A stretch of DNA of 64,000 bases. It comes from Alphaproteobacteria bacterium (GTDB lineage: Bacteria; Pseudomonadota; Alphaproteobacteria; Sphingomonadales; Kordiimonadaceae). Positions 29,813 to 38,941 of this stretch are shown piece by piece. Numbering within the stretch: position 1 is the first letter of the stretch; every line of letters begins with the position of its first letter. The notes under the pieces were generated by a model. It made no database searches, had not been told where the DNA came from, and worked only from the letters and a program-made list of their open reading frames with translations. The stretch spans positions 124,001 to 188,000 of the forward strand of contig JAJFIS010000021.1 of the NCBI GenBank assembly GCA_021774735.1, in the 5' to 3' direction. The position numbers and the translations under genes are program-made.

Positions 29813-30393
29813 GTATTGCAGCGGTCATAAATTCAGCTGATAAGCAGCAAAACCAAAATAGAAAGCTTGCTATTGTCATGGGCCTTGTGGCGGCTGGCAT
29901 GGTGGGTATGGCCTTTGCAGCAGTTCCGCTTTACCAGCTCTTTTGCCAAGTTACCGGTTACGGCGGCACAACTCAGCAGGCCGAGGCAGCAAGTGACATT
30001 GTGCTTGACCGGGATATGAAGGTCCGGTTTCTGGCCAATACCCATCGGGATATGCCGTGGCAATTTAAGCCAGTACAAAATAGTCAGAAGTTAAAGATTG
30101 GCACACAAGCGATTGCCTATTTTGAGGCCTATAATCCAACGGATAAGCCGATCACTGGCACGGCAACATTTAATGTAACCCCCCATAAGGCGGGTGAATA
30201 TTTTGCCAAGATCGATTGTTTTTGCTTTACCGAGCAGACGTTGCAGGCCGGTGAACGGGTAAAAATGCCAGTAGTATATTTTATTGATCCTCTGATTAAT
30301 GAGGATATAAATTTAGATGAGGTCACAGAGATCGGGTTGTCATATACTTTTTTCGTGCTGAAAGAAGACGGCGACAAGATAACAGGACCGTGA
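29809..30393 (+). CDS. ctaG: Cytochrome c oxidase assembly protein CtaG/Cox11
   Basis: The 194-residue protein delivers copper to the CuB site. It has one N-terminal membrane helix followed by FCQVTGYGGT. The periplasmic domain bears the copper motif KIDCFCFTEQ. The best start is TTG at 29809, sharing bases with the stop of the 49-codon gene, so it is translationally coupled. An ATG at 29878 would remove part of the membrane anchor. Confidence 0.94.
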   Translation: MSIAAVINSADKQQNQNRKLAIVMGLVAAGMVGMAFAAVPLYQLFCQVTGYGGTTQQAEAASDIVLDRDMKVRFLANTHRDMPWQFKPVQNSQKLKIGTQAIAYFEAYNPTDKPITGTATFNVTPHKAGEYFAKIDCFCFTEQTLQAGERVKMPVVYFIDPLINEDINLDEVTEIGLSYTFFVLKEDGDKITGP

Positions 30394-30456
30394 ACAGTTT
30401 GTAACGGGAATAGGCCAAAAGGGATTATATCCTGAGGCCATTTGAGGAGAAGTTAT

Positions 30457-31308
30457 ATGGCGGGCGACGTCAAACACGATTATCACTTGGTAAACCCGAG
30501 CCCATGGCCGGCGGTGGCCTCTGTGGCGATTTTATTGGTGACATTTGGAGCAGTTTTCACCATGAAACCGGATGCCTCTTTATTCGGATTGAAGGGTGTC
30601 TCTTTTGGTAAATTTGCATTCTTTGGTGGGCTGTTGATGTTGTTTTACACCCTTTTTCAGTGGTGGAAAGATGTGGTGGTAGAAGCCCACGACGGTGATC
30701 ACACTCCTGTTGTGCAGATAGGCTTGCGCTATGGCATGATTTTGTTCATTGCTTCAGAGGTTATGTTCTTTGTGGCATGGTTCTGGGCTTTCTTTAACTC
30801 AGCGCTTTATCCCCATGCCTTTGTTGATAGCCCAGAGGCTTTGTGGCAAATTACATCAGCGGCCGCATGGCCCCCCGCTAGTATTCAAACATTTGATCCA
30901 TGGCATTTGCCCTTCATCAATACACTCATATTGTTGCTGTCTGGCACGACGGTAACATGGGCGCACCATGCCTTGATCGAAGGTGACCGTGAAGGTCTTA
31001 AAAAAGGGCTATTACTAACAGTACTCTTGGGCGCGCTGTTTACCACATTCCAAGTCTATGAATATGCCCATGCTGAATTTGGCATCGCTGGTAATGTATA
31101 TGGATCAACCTTCTATATGGCCACTGGCTTTCACGGCTTTCACGTCCTTGTAGGAACCATCTTCCTGCTTGTATGTTTGATCCGCTCCCATAAAGGTCAC
31201 TTTAAGCCAGAGCAACATTTTGGATTTGAATCTGCCGCTTGGTATTGGCACTTTGTCGATGTAGTTTGGATATTCCTCTTCTTCGTGATTTACATCTGGG
31301 GCAGTTGA
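30457..31308 (+). CDS. coxC: Cytochrome c oxidase subunit III
   Basis: The 283-residue protein has seven hydrophobic helices. Family segments are [12 protein letters not shown] at the N-terminus, [28 protein letters not shown] and the C-terminal [17 protein letters not shown]. It supports stability of subunit I. The ATG at 30457 follows TTTGAGGAGA. Its stop overlaps the next start (TGATG). Confidence 0.97.
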   Translation: MAGDVKHDYHLVNPSPWPAVASVAILLVTFGAVFTMKPDASLFGLKGVSFGKFAFFGGLLMLFYTLFQWWKDVVVEAHDGDHTPVVQIGLRYGMILFIASEVMFFVAWFWAFFNSALYPHAFVDSPEALWQITSAAAWPPASIQTFDPWHLPFINTLILLLSGTTVTWAHHALIEGDREGLKKGLLLTVLLGALFTTFQVYEYAHAEFGIAGNVYGSTFYMATGFHGFHVLVGTIFLLVCLIRSHKGHFKPEQHFGFESAAWYWHFVDVVWIFLFFVIYIWGS

Positions 31309-31739
31309 TGGGATTGAGCGAATCTGATCAAGAAACAAGCACCGATCCTGCAGCAATTGCAGGGTCGGTGTCGCCGTTTAAGGCCGGCGTTACATGTCGT
31401 TGCCCCACCTGCGGCAAGGGAGTTATCTATGATGGTTTGCTAACTTTGCGCACCAATTGTGACACATGCAATTTTGACCTCAGTAAAGCGGACCCGGGGG
31501 ATGGCCCAGCAGTATTTGTCATCTTCATTCTCGGCGCCATCGCTACTATACTAGCCTTGATTATAGATAATTTTTTCGCACCACCCTTGTGGGCTATGGC
31601 ACTTATCATGAGTGTCGTCATTTTTGGCGGGGCAATATGGTTGCTCAGGATGATGAAGGCTTTATTGATTGCCTTGCAATTCCGCCACGGTGCCCAAGAA
31701 ATACGATCTGATGATCAAATCAACCGTGAAGAAAATTGA
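31308..31739 (+). CDS. DUF983 zinc-ribbon membrane protein
   Basis: The 143-residue protein has an N-terminal four-cysteine zinc ribbon (CRCPTCGKG ... CDTCNFDL) and two C-terminal transmembrane helices. DUF983 genes regularly sit between coxC and surf1 in alphaproteobacteria, so a role in oxidase biogenesis is likely but unproven. The start at 31308 overlaps the coxC stop; a longer in-frame start would lie deep in coxC. Its stop overlaps the next start by one base. Confidence 0.85.
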   Translation: MGLSESDQETSTDPAAIAGSVSPFKAGVTCRCPTCGKGVIYDGLLTLRTNCDTCNFDLSKADPGDGPAVFVIFILGAIATILALIIDNFFAPPLWAMALIMSVVIFGGAIWLLRMMKALLIALQFRHGAQEIRSDDQINREEN

Positions 31740-32461
31740 TGCGAAATACGCACTTTCATGCCAGCGCTCTGCTGTGGTTTGTTTACCTGATAATGTTTGG
31801 CACGCTCCTCTATTTGGGGCAGTGGCAAGCGCGCAAAGTTGGCCCAAAGACGGAAATGTTGGCCCAAATTGAGCTGGGCATGGCCGCAGATCCCACTGAA
31901 TTACTCCCCCATCTTGATGACCCTCAAGCTATCGAATATCAGCGGGTATATTTCACGGGCATTTTAATGGACGTTGAGGCTATCCATGTTTTTGGCACCA
32001 ATCTGGCTGGAGCACCGGGCTTTTATATCTATGTTCCAGTTCAGCGACTGGTGGGCGATCCGGTAATTGTGAATTTTGGGTGGGTACCATATGACCATAC
32101 GGGACCTGTGTATCTGCCAAAGGGGGAGCCAGTGCAGATCAGTGGCATTATGCGCGCTAGTGGACGCTCAGGCTCCTTCACGCCTGCCAATGAACCGGAC
32201 AATAACATATGGTTCAATGCCGATGTCTATGCCATGGCGGCCCATTTCGGTTTAGATGAGTTTGAGCGCTACCGTATTTTTTATGACGGTGATCATGTGT
32301 CAGAGGATAATCAATTACCGGTGCCGCTTGGCGGGCAAACCATTGTTAACATCCCTAATAACCACCTGAGTTATGCCTTCACATGGTATGGCTTGGCTTT
32401 GTCTCTAACGGGTGTATTTGTTTTTTATGGTTTTAGCAGCCAGTCTAAGGGCCTAAAATAA
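31739..32461 (+). CDS. SURF1-family oxidase assembly protein
   Basis: The 240-residue protein has an N-terminal and a C-terminal membrane helix flanking a soluble domain, the SURF1 layout. Motifs are LYLGQWQARKVGPK near the start, VNFGWVPYDH in the middle and NNHLSYAFTWYGLA at the end. SURF1 helps insert haem a into subunit I. The ATG at 31739 overlaps the DUF983 stop (TGATG). It is the last gene of the cox operon. Confidence 0.93.
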   Translation: MRNTHFHASALLWFVYLIMFGTLLYLGQWQARKVGPKTEMLAQIELGMAADPTELLPHLDDPQAIEYQRVYFTGILMDVEAIHVFGTNLAGAPGFYIYVPVQRLVGDPVIVNFGWVPYDHTGPVYLPKGEPVQISGIMRASGRSGSFTPANEPDNNIWFNADVYAMAAHFGLDEFERYRIFYDGDHVSEDNQLPVPLGGQTIVNIPNNHLSYAFTWYGLALSLTGVFVFYGFSSQSKGLK

Positions 32462-32475
32462 TACGCCAAACGTTA

Positions 32476-32527
32476 AGAATCACCACGCTTGCATGGGGCA
32501 CTAAAGCACCCTAAAAGACGTGGTTCT
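32476..32527 (+). promoter_or_regulatory. Structured leader between SURF1 gene and thrC
   Basis: AGAA plus CCACG (with a three-base bulge) pairs with CGTGGTTCT at 32519-32527, enclosing a smaller GGGGC/GCACCC hairpin. No U-tract follows, so it is not a standard terminator. It could be an mRNA leader element of thrC or a processing site. Confidence 0.35.
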
Positions 32528-32554
32528 GAAAAGAAAAGAATTGGACTGCGAGCT

Positions 32555-33952
32555 GTGCATTATATTTCAACAAGGGGTAAAGCCCCTAAATTGAACTTTG
32601 AAGATGTTACGCTGACCGGCCTGGGCCGTGATGGTGGCTTGTATGTGCCCGAAGTATGGCCTGCATTCACCCAAGACGACATGGCTGCTATGGCATCGCT
32701 TAGCTATGTTGATTTAGCCCATAAAGTTCTAAAGCCTTTCATTGGTGATAGCTTGGAAGATGCCGAGCTGTTAGAAATGTTGCAAGCCACTTACAGCGCC
32801 CCTTTTCGCCATGATGCGGTTGCGCCGCTCACCCAGCTTGACACCAATGATTGGTTGCTTGAGCTATACCATGGGCCCACGCTGGCTTTTAAAGACTTTG
32901 CCCTACAATTGTTGGGGCGATTGTTCGACACATTCACCGCGCGCACGGGCAAGACTATCACTATTGTTGGTGCAACATCAGGTGATACGGGCTCAGCGGC
33001 CATAGAAGCGACCCGTGGGCGGGATAACGTCCGTATTTTTATGCTGCACCCTAAGGGGCGAGTGTCCGAAGTTCAGCGCCGTCAGATGACGACCATTATT
33101 GAAGATAATGTCACCAACATTGCTGTAGATGGCACCTTTGATGACTGCCAAAATATGGTCAAAGGCTTGTTTGGCGATCTGGACTTTCGGGACAATGTTG
33201 GCCTTACGGCGGTCAATAGTATCAATTGGGCGCGGATCATGGCGCAGGTGGTTTATTATTTTTACGCGGGCTTTCGGCTTGGGGCTCCTAGTCGCGAAAT
33301 TGCCTTTTCCGTGCCAACAGGCAACTTTGGTGATGTTTTCGCAGGCTATGTAGCGAAACAGATGGGGCTGCCGATTGCCAAAATGGTTATTGCAACAAAC
33401 CAGAATGATATCCTGGCACGGACCTTAGCCAGTGGGCGTTATGCAAGGGGTGATGTTTTCGCGACCCTTTCCCCCAGTATGGATATTCAGGCTGCCAGTA
33501 ATTTTGAACGAATTTTGTTTGACTTGGTTGACCGTGACAGTGACCAACTTCAAGCGATGATGGATGCTGTGGTTAATGATGGTGGTTTTGAGCTACCTAA
33601 AAAAGCACTGGCTGACTTAAGGCAAATGTTTGCCGCCCACCGCAGTGATGATAGTGCGACCAGCCAGATGATGGCGCAAACATTGGCTAATAGTGGCATA
33701 TTGGTTGATCCCCATACCGCCGTTGGGCTGGCCGGAGCTGAGGCATGCCTGTCAGGCTTTAATGGGCCAAAGGTTACGCTTGCCACGGCGCACCCAGCTA
33801 AATTTGGTCGCGCAGTTATTGAGGCAACGGGCAGGGACCCCCAATTACCAGACCATATGGCCGACCTTTTTTCACGGACAGAGGCGTGTGAAAACATCGC
33901 TTGTGACTTGAGCGTTTTGCGTGAAATGATTTTAAAAGGTAGCAGTGCATGA
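32555..33952 (+). CDS. thrC: Threonine synthase
   Basis: The 465-residue PLP enzyme converts O-phosphohomoserine to threonine. The PLP lysine lies in GPTLAFKDFALQLLG, and the phosphate loop is GATSGDTGSAAIEA. The start was placed at GTG 32555 because HYISTRGKAPKLNFED is the usual beginning of the family; an in-frame start 22 codons earlier adds an unrelated basic stretch. It overlaps the M16 peptidase start by four bases (ATGA). Confidence 0.95.
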   Translation: MHYISTRGKAPKLNFEDVTLTGLGRDGGLYVPEVWPAFTQDDMAAMASLSYVDLAHKVLKPFIGDSLEDAELLEMLQATYSAPFRHDAVAPLTQLDTNDWLLELYHGPTLAFKDFALQLLGRLFDTFTARTGKTITIVGATSGDTGSAAIEATRGRDNVRIFMLHPKGRVSEVQRRQMTTIIEDNVTNIAVDGTFDDCQNMVKGLFGDLDFRDNVGLTAVNSINWARIMAQVVYYFYAGFRLGAPSREIAFSVPTGNFGDVFAGYVAKQMGLPIAKMVIATNQNDILARTLASGRYARGDVFATLSPSMDIQAASNFERILFDLVDRDSDQLQAMMDAVVNDGGFELPKKALADLRQMFAAHRSDDSATSQMMAQTLANSGILVDPHTAVGLAGAEACLSGFNGPKVTLATAHPAKFGRAVIEATGRDPQLPDHMADLFSRTEACENIACDLSVLREMILKGSSA

Positions 33953-35211
33953 CGGTCCAAGTAACCACACTCGATAATGGCATGCGGGTTATTAGTGAGC
34001 ACCGCGCTAGCTTACAGACCGTATCGGTCGGCGTATGGGTCGATGTGGGGTCCCGGCATGAAAGTGAGCAAGAAAATGGAGTTTCACATTTTTTAGAGCA
34101 TATGGTCTTTAAGGGCACAGAGCGGCGCAGCGCCCGCGATATTGCCGAAGAAATTGAGAATGTCGGCGGCCATATAAATGCCTACACATCTCGTGATCAC
34201 ACTACTTTCTATGCTCGCGTACTAAAAGATGATTGGCCATTAGCGTTGGATGTACTGGCGGATATTTTGCAGCACAGTCAATTTGATGGCAGCGAAATGG
34301 AGCGGGAAAAGGACGTTATCCTTCAAGAAATTGGTCAAGCTCATGATACGCCAGATGATGTGGTTTTTGATCATCTGCAACAAGTTTCCTACCCAGATCA
34401 CCCGCTTGGCCGCACTATACTGGGCACCGCAGACACCGTACGAGCTCTGTCACCTGATCATTTACGCAACTACATGCAGCGCCATTACCAAACAGGTAAT
34501 ATCATAGTGGTAGCGGCTGGCAATATTGATCACGCTCAACTGGTGAAAGCTGTGGAGGGTGCTTTCAGTCATTTTGATCAGGGCACGGGTGGCAACTATC
34601 AAACCGGCAAGTATCAAGGAGGCAGCATTCATGACAGAAGGGAACTGGAGCAAAATCACGTAGCCCTTGGTTTTCCGGGCCTAGCCTTCGATCATGAAGA
34701 TTATTATGCCCTGCAAGTATATTCGACCGTTATGGGTGGCGGTATGTCGTCACGGCTATTCCAAGAAGTGCGGGAAAATCGTGGGCTTGCCTATTCGGTT
34801 TATAGTTTTGCGGCTTCCCACAAAGATACAGGCTTATTTGGTATATATGCGGGTACCGCACCAGAGCTTAGTGATCAGATGATGAAGGTGATTGCAGGCG
34901 AAATGCAGGCAGTTGCTGCGGGACCTGATGTGGCAGAAGTTGAGCGAGCGAAGGCGCAAATGAAAGCAGGCCTGATGATGCTGCTTGAGAGCACGAGTAA
35001 CCGTATTGAACAATTGGGCCGTCAAATGCTGCTGTTTGACCGCATAATTCCGACAGAAGAAACGCTGGATAAGGTCGCAGCTGTTGACTGCGCTGCTGTC
35101 GCGCGGGTAGGTGAACGTATATTAAACAGTGGTATGATCAGCATTACCAGCGTTGGTGAAGGCGATGGGATGAGTGAAGAGGCGCAAACTTGGTTTGGCA
35201 AAAGCGTCTAA
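33949..35211 (+). CDS. M16-family zinc peptidase (processing-peptidase-like)
   Basis: The 420-residue protein carries the inverted zinc motif HFLEHMVFKGT and a downstream metal-ligand Glu region (EEIENVGGHINAYTSRDHTTFYA). The C-terminal half has GGGMSSRLFQEVRENRGLAYSV. It resembles bacterial relatives of the mitochondrial processing peptidase, and the thrC-M16 order is frequent in alphaproteobacteria. Its native substrate is unknown. It ends close to the convergent yqgE gene. Confidence 0.93.
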   Translation: MTVQVTTLDNGMRVISEHRASLQTVSVGVWVDVGSRHESEQENGVSHFLEHMVFKGTERRSARDIAEEIENVGGHINAYTSRDHTTFYARVLKDDWPLALDVLADILQHSQFDGSEMEREKDVILQEIGQAHDTPDDVVFDHLQQVSYPDHPLGRTILGTADTVRALSPDHLRNYMQRHYQTGNIIVVAAGNIDHAQLVKAVEGAFSHFDQGTGGNYQTGKYQGGSIHDRRELEQNHVALGFPGLAFDHEDYYALQVYSTVMGGGMSSRLFQEVRENRGLAYSVYSFAASHKDTGLFGIYAGTAPELSDQMMKVIAGEMQAVAAGPDVAEVERAKAQMKAGLMMLLESTSNRIEQLGRQMLLFDRIIPTEETLDKVAAVDCAAVARVGERILNSGMISITSVGEGDGMSEEAQTWFGKSV

Positions 35212-35219
35212 AAACAAGC

Positions 35220-35837
35220 CTAAGCGTGGCCAGCCTCAGCTGATAATAATGATAGATCCACCCCGAGCATTTGCATGGCGCGCGCCCATTTGTCTTCAAG
35301 TTCCGTATGAAAAATAATTTCTTCTTCCGGATCAGCGTTTAGCCAACTGTTCGCTTGTATTTCAAATTCTAATTGCCCCGCGCCCCAGCCAGCATAGCCA
35401 AGTGCCACTAGATGATTGCTCGGCCCTTCACCTTTGGCGATAGCTTTTAAAATATCGACAGTGGCCGTAAGGGCTAATTTCTCATTGATGATGAGTGTAC
35501 TATTTTGGGCAAAGTCGGCAGAATGCAGCACAAACCCTCGCCCTGTTTCAACCGGGCCACCCGCATGGATTAGGGTGCCAGCCTTGGGTTCACTGCAATC
35601 AATATCTAATTCATTAAGCAGACTAGCAAAGTCTAAATTCTGGAGTTCTTCATTGATGACCAACCCCATGGCACCTTCAGCAGTGTGGGAGCACAAGAAA
35701 ATTACAGCGCGCTCGAAGCGAGTGTCTATCATGCCCGGCATTGCCAATAAAAGTTGGCCGTCCAGATAGGTACTGCCTTTCACGGTTGCTCCTTTAATTG
35801 AGATCAATTCCTCTATATAGTGTGATTTGTTTTTCAC
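35220..35837 (-). CDS. YqgE/AlgH family protein
   Basis: The 205-residue protein matches the YqgE fold: LDGQLLLAMPGMIDTRFERAVI, then AMGLVIN and HAGGPVETGRGFVLHS. The family is widespread and its biochemical role is not settled. It is convergent with the M16 gene and divergent from the DsbD-N-like gene, with a 100-base gap. In alphaproteobacteria this trio with a peroxiredoxin is a common arrangement. Confidence 0.9.
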   Translation of the reverse strand: MKNKSHYIEELISIKGATVKGSTYLDGQLLLAMPGMIDTRFERAVIFLCSHTAEGAMGLVINEELQNLDFASLLNELDIDCSEPKAGTLIHAGGPVETGRGFVLHSADFAQNSTLIINEKLALTATVDILKAIAKGEGPSNHLVALGYAGWGAGQLEFEIQANSWLNADPEEEIIFHTELEDKWARAMQMLGVDLSLLSAEAGHA

Positions 35838-35937
35838 ATTGGTGCAAGTCTATTCGCAGGGGTGATCACGGCCACCATGACGCGAATGTGATTTAATGCG
35901 ACTGGAAAACGGGCTGACCCCCTGATAGGACAAGAAA

Positions 35938-36801
35938 ATGATAAAGATTAAAGTGCAAAATTTTATACGCTTGTTAACCATATTTTTCGTGGCTGGGTCT
36001 ATTTTTCCCTTGTCAGCAATGGCAGGCGAAACACCTTGGCAAACCCACGGACAAGAAGTGCGGTCGCGTATCATTAGTGCGGTTGATGGCTTAATGGGTG
36101 CGGATGCAATTTTGCTTGGTCTTGAACTGGTTGTGGCTGATGGCTGGAAAACCTATTGGCGTTCGCCGGGAGAAGCGGGGTTACCGCCACATTTGACTCT
36201 ATTAGATGACAGTATGGACGGTATGGATATGCGCTTTCCTATGCCCAAAAGATTTGAACTCTTTGGCCTGCAAACCTATGGCTATAGCAAGCAAATTGTT
36301 TTTCCAGTTTATGTGGATAGTAGTAATTTCATAGACGGTAAAATTCAGTTAAAAGCTGACTTTATGGTCTGTAAGGATATCTGCATTCCCTACAGCAGTC
36401 AGTATGAATTATCACAAGGTTCTGGGGCTGTTAAGCCTTCGGTTCAAGCTGTTAAATTGAATGCTTATTTGAAGAAAGTGCCAGACACTGACGGCGATGC
36501 TGGCGCTGAGTTGAATATTGTTGAGGCGCACATTAGCGGCGCTGAGGGCAGTGAAAAACTGATTGTGAAAGTGTCTGCTAATGCATCTCTTGTTCACCCT
36601 GAGCTTTTACCGGAAAGCACAGCACCGGTAAAGTTTGGTAAGCCAGAAACCCGCCTTGACCGAGACGGTTCCAGCGTTTGGTTCGCTTTTCCTGTCATGA
36701 CAGGGCGCAGTAAGGTTTCGCTGAAAGGCAAAACCATTTGCCTAACATTTGATGATGGTCGCGGCCATGCGATTGAGCGCTGTTTCGGCCTACCTGCTTA
36801 A
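35938..36801 (+). CDS. Periplasmic DsbD N-terminal-domain protein
   Basis: The 287-residue exported protein has a signal peptide ending near AMAGE and a DsbD-alpha-like immunoglobulin fold. It has the motif ADGWKTYWRSPGEAGLPP and the cysteine pair FMVCKDICIP. Here the domain stands alone, without the membrane and thioredoxin parts of DsbD, as in many alphaproteobacteria. It probably takes part in periplasmic thiol-disulfide chemistry, and the adjacent peroxiredoxin gene supports a redox theme. Confidence 0.85.
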   Translation: MIKIKVQNFIRLLTIFFVAGSIFPLSAMAGETPWQTHGQEVRSRIISAVDGLMGADAILLGLELVVADGWKTYWRSPGEAGLPPHLTLLDDSMDGMDMRFPMPKRFELFGLQTYGYSKQIVFPVYVDSSNFIDGKIQLKADFMVCKDICIPYSSQYELSQGSGAVKPSVQAVKLNAYLKKVPDTDGDAGAELNIVEAHISGAEGSEKLIVKVSANASLVHPELLPESTAPVKFGKPETRLDRDGSSVWFAFPVMTGRSKVSLKGKTICLTFDDGRGHAIERCFGLPA

Positions 36802-36902
36802 TCGTGCTTCCTGCTTGTTCTAGGTGAAATTTTCTATAGTATTGATGATCCGTTCGCTAGTTAAGCGGGCTCAGGATCAATATATTACTAAAGGAAAATC
36901 AC

Positions 36903-37385
36903 ATGACAATTTCTGTTGGCGATAAAGTCCCTAGTGGCACACTTGTAACCATGACGGCGGATGGCCCTGCACCGGTTACTACGGATGACCTGTTCGGCGG
37001 TAAAAAAGTGGTACTCTTTGCGCTGCCGGGTGCTTTCACCCCAACTTGTTCGGCCAAGCATGTGCCGGGTTTTGTCGCCCATGCAGATGAAATCGCAGCC
37101 AAAGGTGTTGATACTATTGCCTGTCTTTCGGTTAATGATGCTTTCGTTATGGGCGCTTGGGGAAAGGACCAAGGTGCAGGTGACAAGGTGATGATGTTAG
37201 CCGACGGCAATGCTGCATTTTCAAGCGCCTTGGGGCTGACATTTGACGCTTCTGGCTTTGGCATGGGCACCCGTGCACAGCGTTTTGCCATGATAGTAGA
37301 TGACGGCACTGTTACGGCGCTAAACGTTGAAGAACCGGGGGCTTTTGAGGTTTCCAGCGCCGAATATGTGCTTGGTCAATTATAA
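36903..37385 (+). CDS. Peroxiredoxin (PRX5-like)
   Basis: The 160-residue protein reduces peroxides through the peroxidatic cysteine in PGAFTPTCSAKHVPGF. The rest follows the Prx5/AhpE-like pattern, with VNDAFVMGAWGK and RAQRFAMIVDDG. The resolving partner, possibly glutaredoxin, is not encoded nearby. The upstream leader contains a small hairpin around 36847-36877. Length and start are typical. Confidence 0.93.
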   Translation: MTISVGDKVPSGTLVTMTADGPAPVTTDDLFGGKKVVLFALPGAFTPTCSAKHVPGFVAHADEIAAKGVDTIACLSVNDAFVMGAWGKDQGAGDKVMMLADGNAAFSSALGLTFDASGFGMGTRAQRFAMIVDDGTVTALNVEEPGAFEVSSAEYVLGQL

Positions 37386-37444
37386 GCTTTGGGTCGATTT
37401 TTCACGCCTATAGCTTTAAATCTCTAAAAAAATAACTATATATG

Positions 37445-37470
37445 TGAGGAGGGACTGTCGTTCCTTCTCA
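37445..37470. terminator. Hairpin between peroxiredoxin and SPFH genes
   Basis: TGAGGAGGGAC at 37445-37455 pairs with GTTCCTTCTCA at 37460-37470 through eleven pairs, including two G-U. TAAAAATTT follows. It may be a weak terminator of the peroxiredoxin gene or a leader element of the SPFH gene, whose start lies 26 bases away. Confidence 0.45.
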
Positions 37471-37495
37471 TAAAAATTTACATAGGGAGAGGTAT

Positions 37496-38446
37496 ATGCT
37501 GGACGCATCATTCATTTTAACAGTTACATTATCAGTTTTAGTTCTAGCCTTTATTTATTCAGCCATTGTGGTTGTTAACCAAGGGTATAATTATACGATT
37601 GAACGCTTCGGTAAATATACGAAAACACTCAATCCTGGTATTACATTCATTATTCCCTTCATTGATCAAATTGGCCAAAAAGTGAATATGATGGAGCAGG
37701 TGCTCGACATTCCAACCCAAGAAGTTATCACTAAAGATAATGCCATGGTTGGGGCGGACGGCATTATCTTCTTTCAAGTCTTGGATGCTGCCATGTCAGC
37801 CTATGAGGTCTCTAACCTGAAGCATGCTATTTTAAACCTGACCATGACCAATCTTAGAACCGTGATGGGATCGATGGATTTGGACGAATTATTGTCTAAG
37901 CGTGATGAAATTAATGCACGGCTATTAAATGTTGTCGATGGTGCCACCCAGCCTTGGGGCGTGAAAGCAACCCGGATTGAAATTAAAGATATTGCACCGC
38001 CACGCGATATTGTTGATGCCATGGCGCGCCAAATGAAGGCCGAGCGGGAAAAGCGCGCGACCATTCTGGAGGCTGAAGGCCAGCGTAATTCTGAAATTTT
38101 AATGGCGGAAGGTGAAAAACGAGCAGCGGTGCTGGAAGCAGAAGGCCGCAAGGAAGCTGCTTACCGTGACGCTGAGGCGCGGGAACGTCAAGCTGAAGCA
38201 GAAGCCAAAGCAACCGAAATGGTGTCGGATGCTATTGCCAACGGTGACCCACAGGCGATCAATTACTTTGTTGCCCAAAAATATGTCGAAGCCCTGCACG
38301 GCTTTGCCAAGTCACCCAATGAAAAACTGGTCTTCATGCCACTAGAATCGTCTGGTATCATTGGTGCCCTTGGCGGCGTAGCGGAGCTATTTAATAAAGA
38401 TAAGCCCAAGTCTTCGTCCACATCTGGCCGTGTCCCTCGGTCGTAA
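37496..38446 (+). CDS. SPFH/band-7 membrane protein (stomatin/QmcA-like)
   Basis: The 316-residue protein has an N-terminal membrane helix and an SPFH domain with [14 protein letters not shown] and [18 protein letters not shown] long Ala/Glu-rich coiled coil follows (residues about 170-240). It forms membrane scaffolds that organise lipid domains or proteases. The NfeD gene follows within 14 bases, the standard partner. A GGGAGAGG ribosome binding site precedes the ATG. Confidence 0.93.
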   Translation: MLDASFILTVTLSVLVLAFIYSAIVVVNQGYNYTIERFGKYTKTLNPGITFIIPFIDQIGQKVNMMEQVLDIPTQEVITKDNAMVGADGIIFFQVLDAAMSAYEVSNLKHAILNLTMTNLRTVMGSMDLDELLSKRDEINARLLNVVDGATQPWGVKATRIEIKDIAPPRDIVDAMARQMKAEREKRATILEAEGQRNSEILMAEGEKRAAVLEAEGRKEAAYRDAEARERQAEAEAKATEMVSDAIANGDPQAINYFVAQKYVEALHGFAKSPNEKLVFMPLESSGIIGALGGVAELFNKDKPKSSSTSGRVPRS

Positions 38447-38459
38447 CTAGGAGGAATAT

Positions 38460-38915
38460 ATGTTAGAATGGATTAGTGGAAATACAACATGGTTCTGGCT
38501 TATTGCCGGAACCGTCTTGCTCATAGGCGAAATTCTTTTGCCGGGCGTTTATCTTCTCTGGATTGGTGCTGCTGCATTTGTAACGGCATTGGTAGTTTGG
38601 CTTGTACCGGATATGATGCTTCTTGTTCAAACAATTATTTTCTCCTTTGTCGCAATTGCTTCGATCGTTGCCACACGGCGCTATTTGAAAAACAATCCGA
38701 TGGTAGAGGAGCGACCAAACCTTGGCAAACGCGGTATGCAGCAAATAGGCAAGGTTTATACACTTGCAGATGCGATTGTGGACGGTACGGGCCGCGTAAA
38801 AATTGGTGATAGTTTATGGACTGTGAGCGGTCCGGACTTGCCAGAAGGCGACAGGGTGCGCATAGTAAGCGTTGAAGGTGCAGCGCTGACGGTGGAAGCC
38901 GCACCTGCGGCATGA
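38460..38915 (+). CDS. NfeD-family membrane protein
   Basis: The 151-residue protein has three hydrophobic helices at the N-terminus (FWLIAGTVLLIGEILLPGVY and onwards) and a C-terminal OB-fold with VDGTGRVKIGDSLWTVSG. This is the short NfeD form that partners SPFH proteins. It would work with the upstream SPFH protein in membrane quality control or microdomains. No protease domain is present. Confidence 0.9.
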   Translation: MLEWISGNTTWFWLIAGTVLLIGEILLPGVYLLWIGAAAFVTALVVWLVPDMMLLVQTIIFSFVAIASIVATRRYLKNNPMVEERPNLGKRGMQQIGKVYTLADAIVDGTGRVKIGDSLWTVSGPDLPEGDRVRIVSVEGAALTVEAAPAA

Positions 38916-38941
38916 GGTAACCACCGTTCAGGGGTAAGTTG

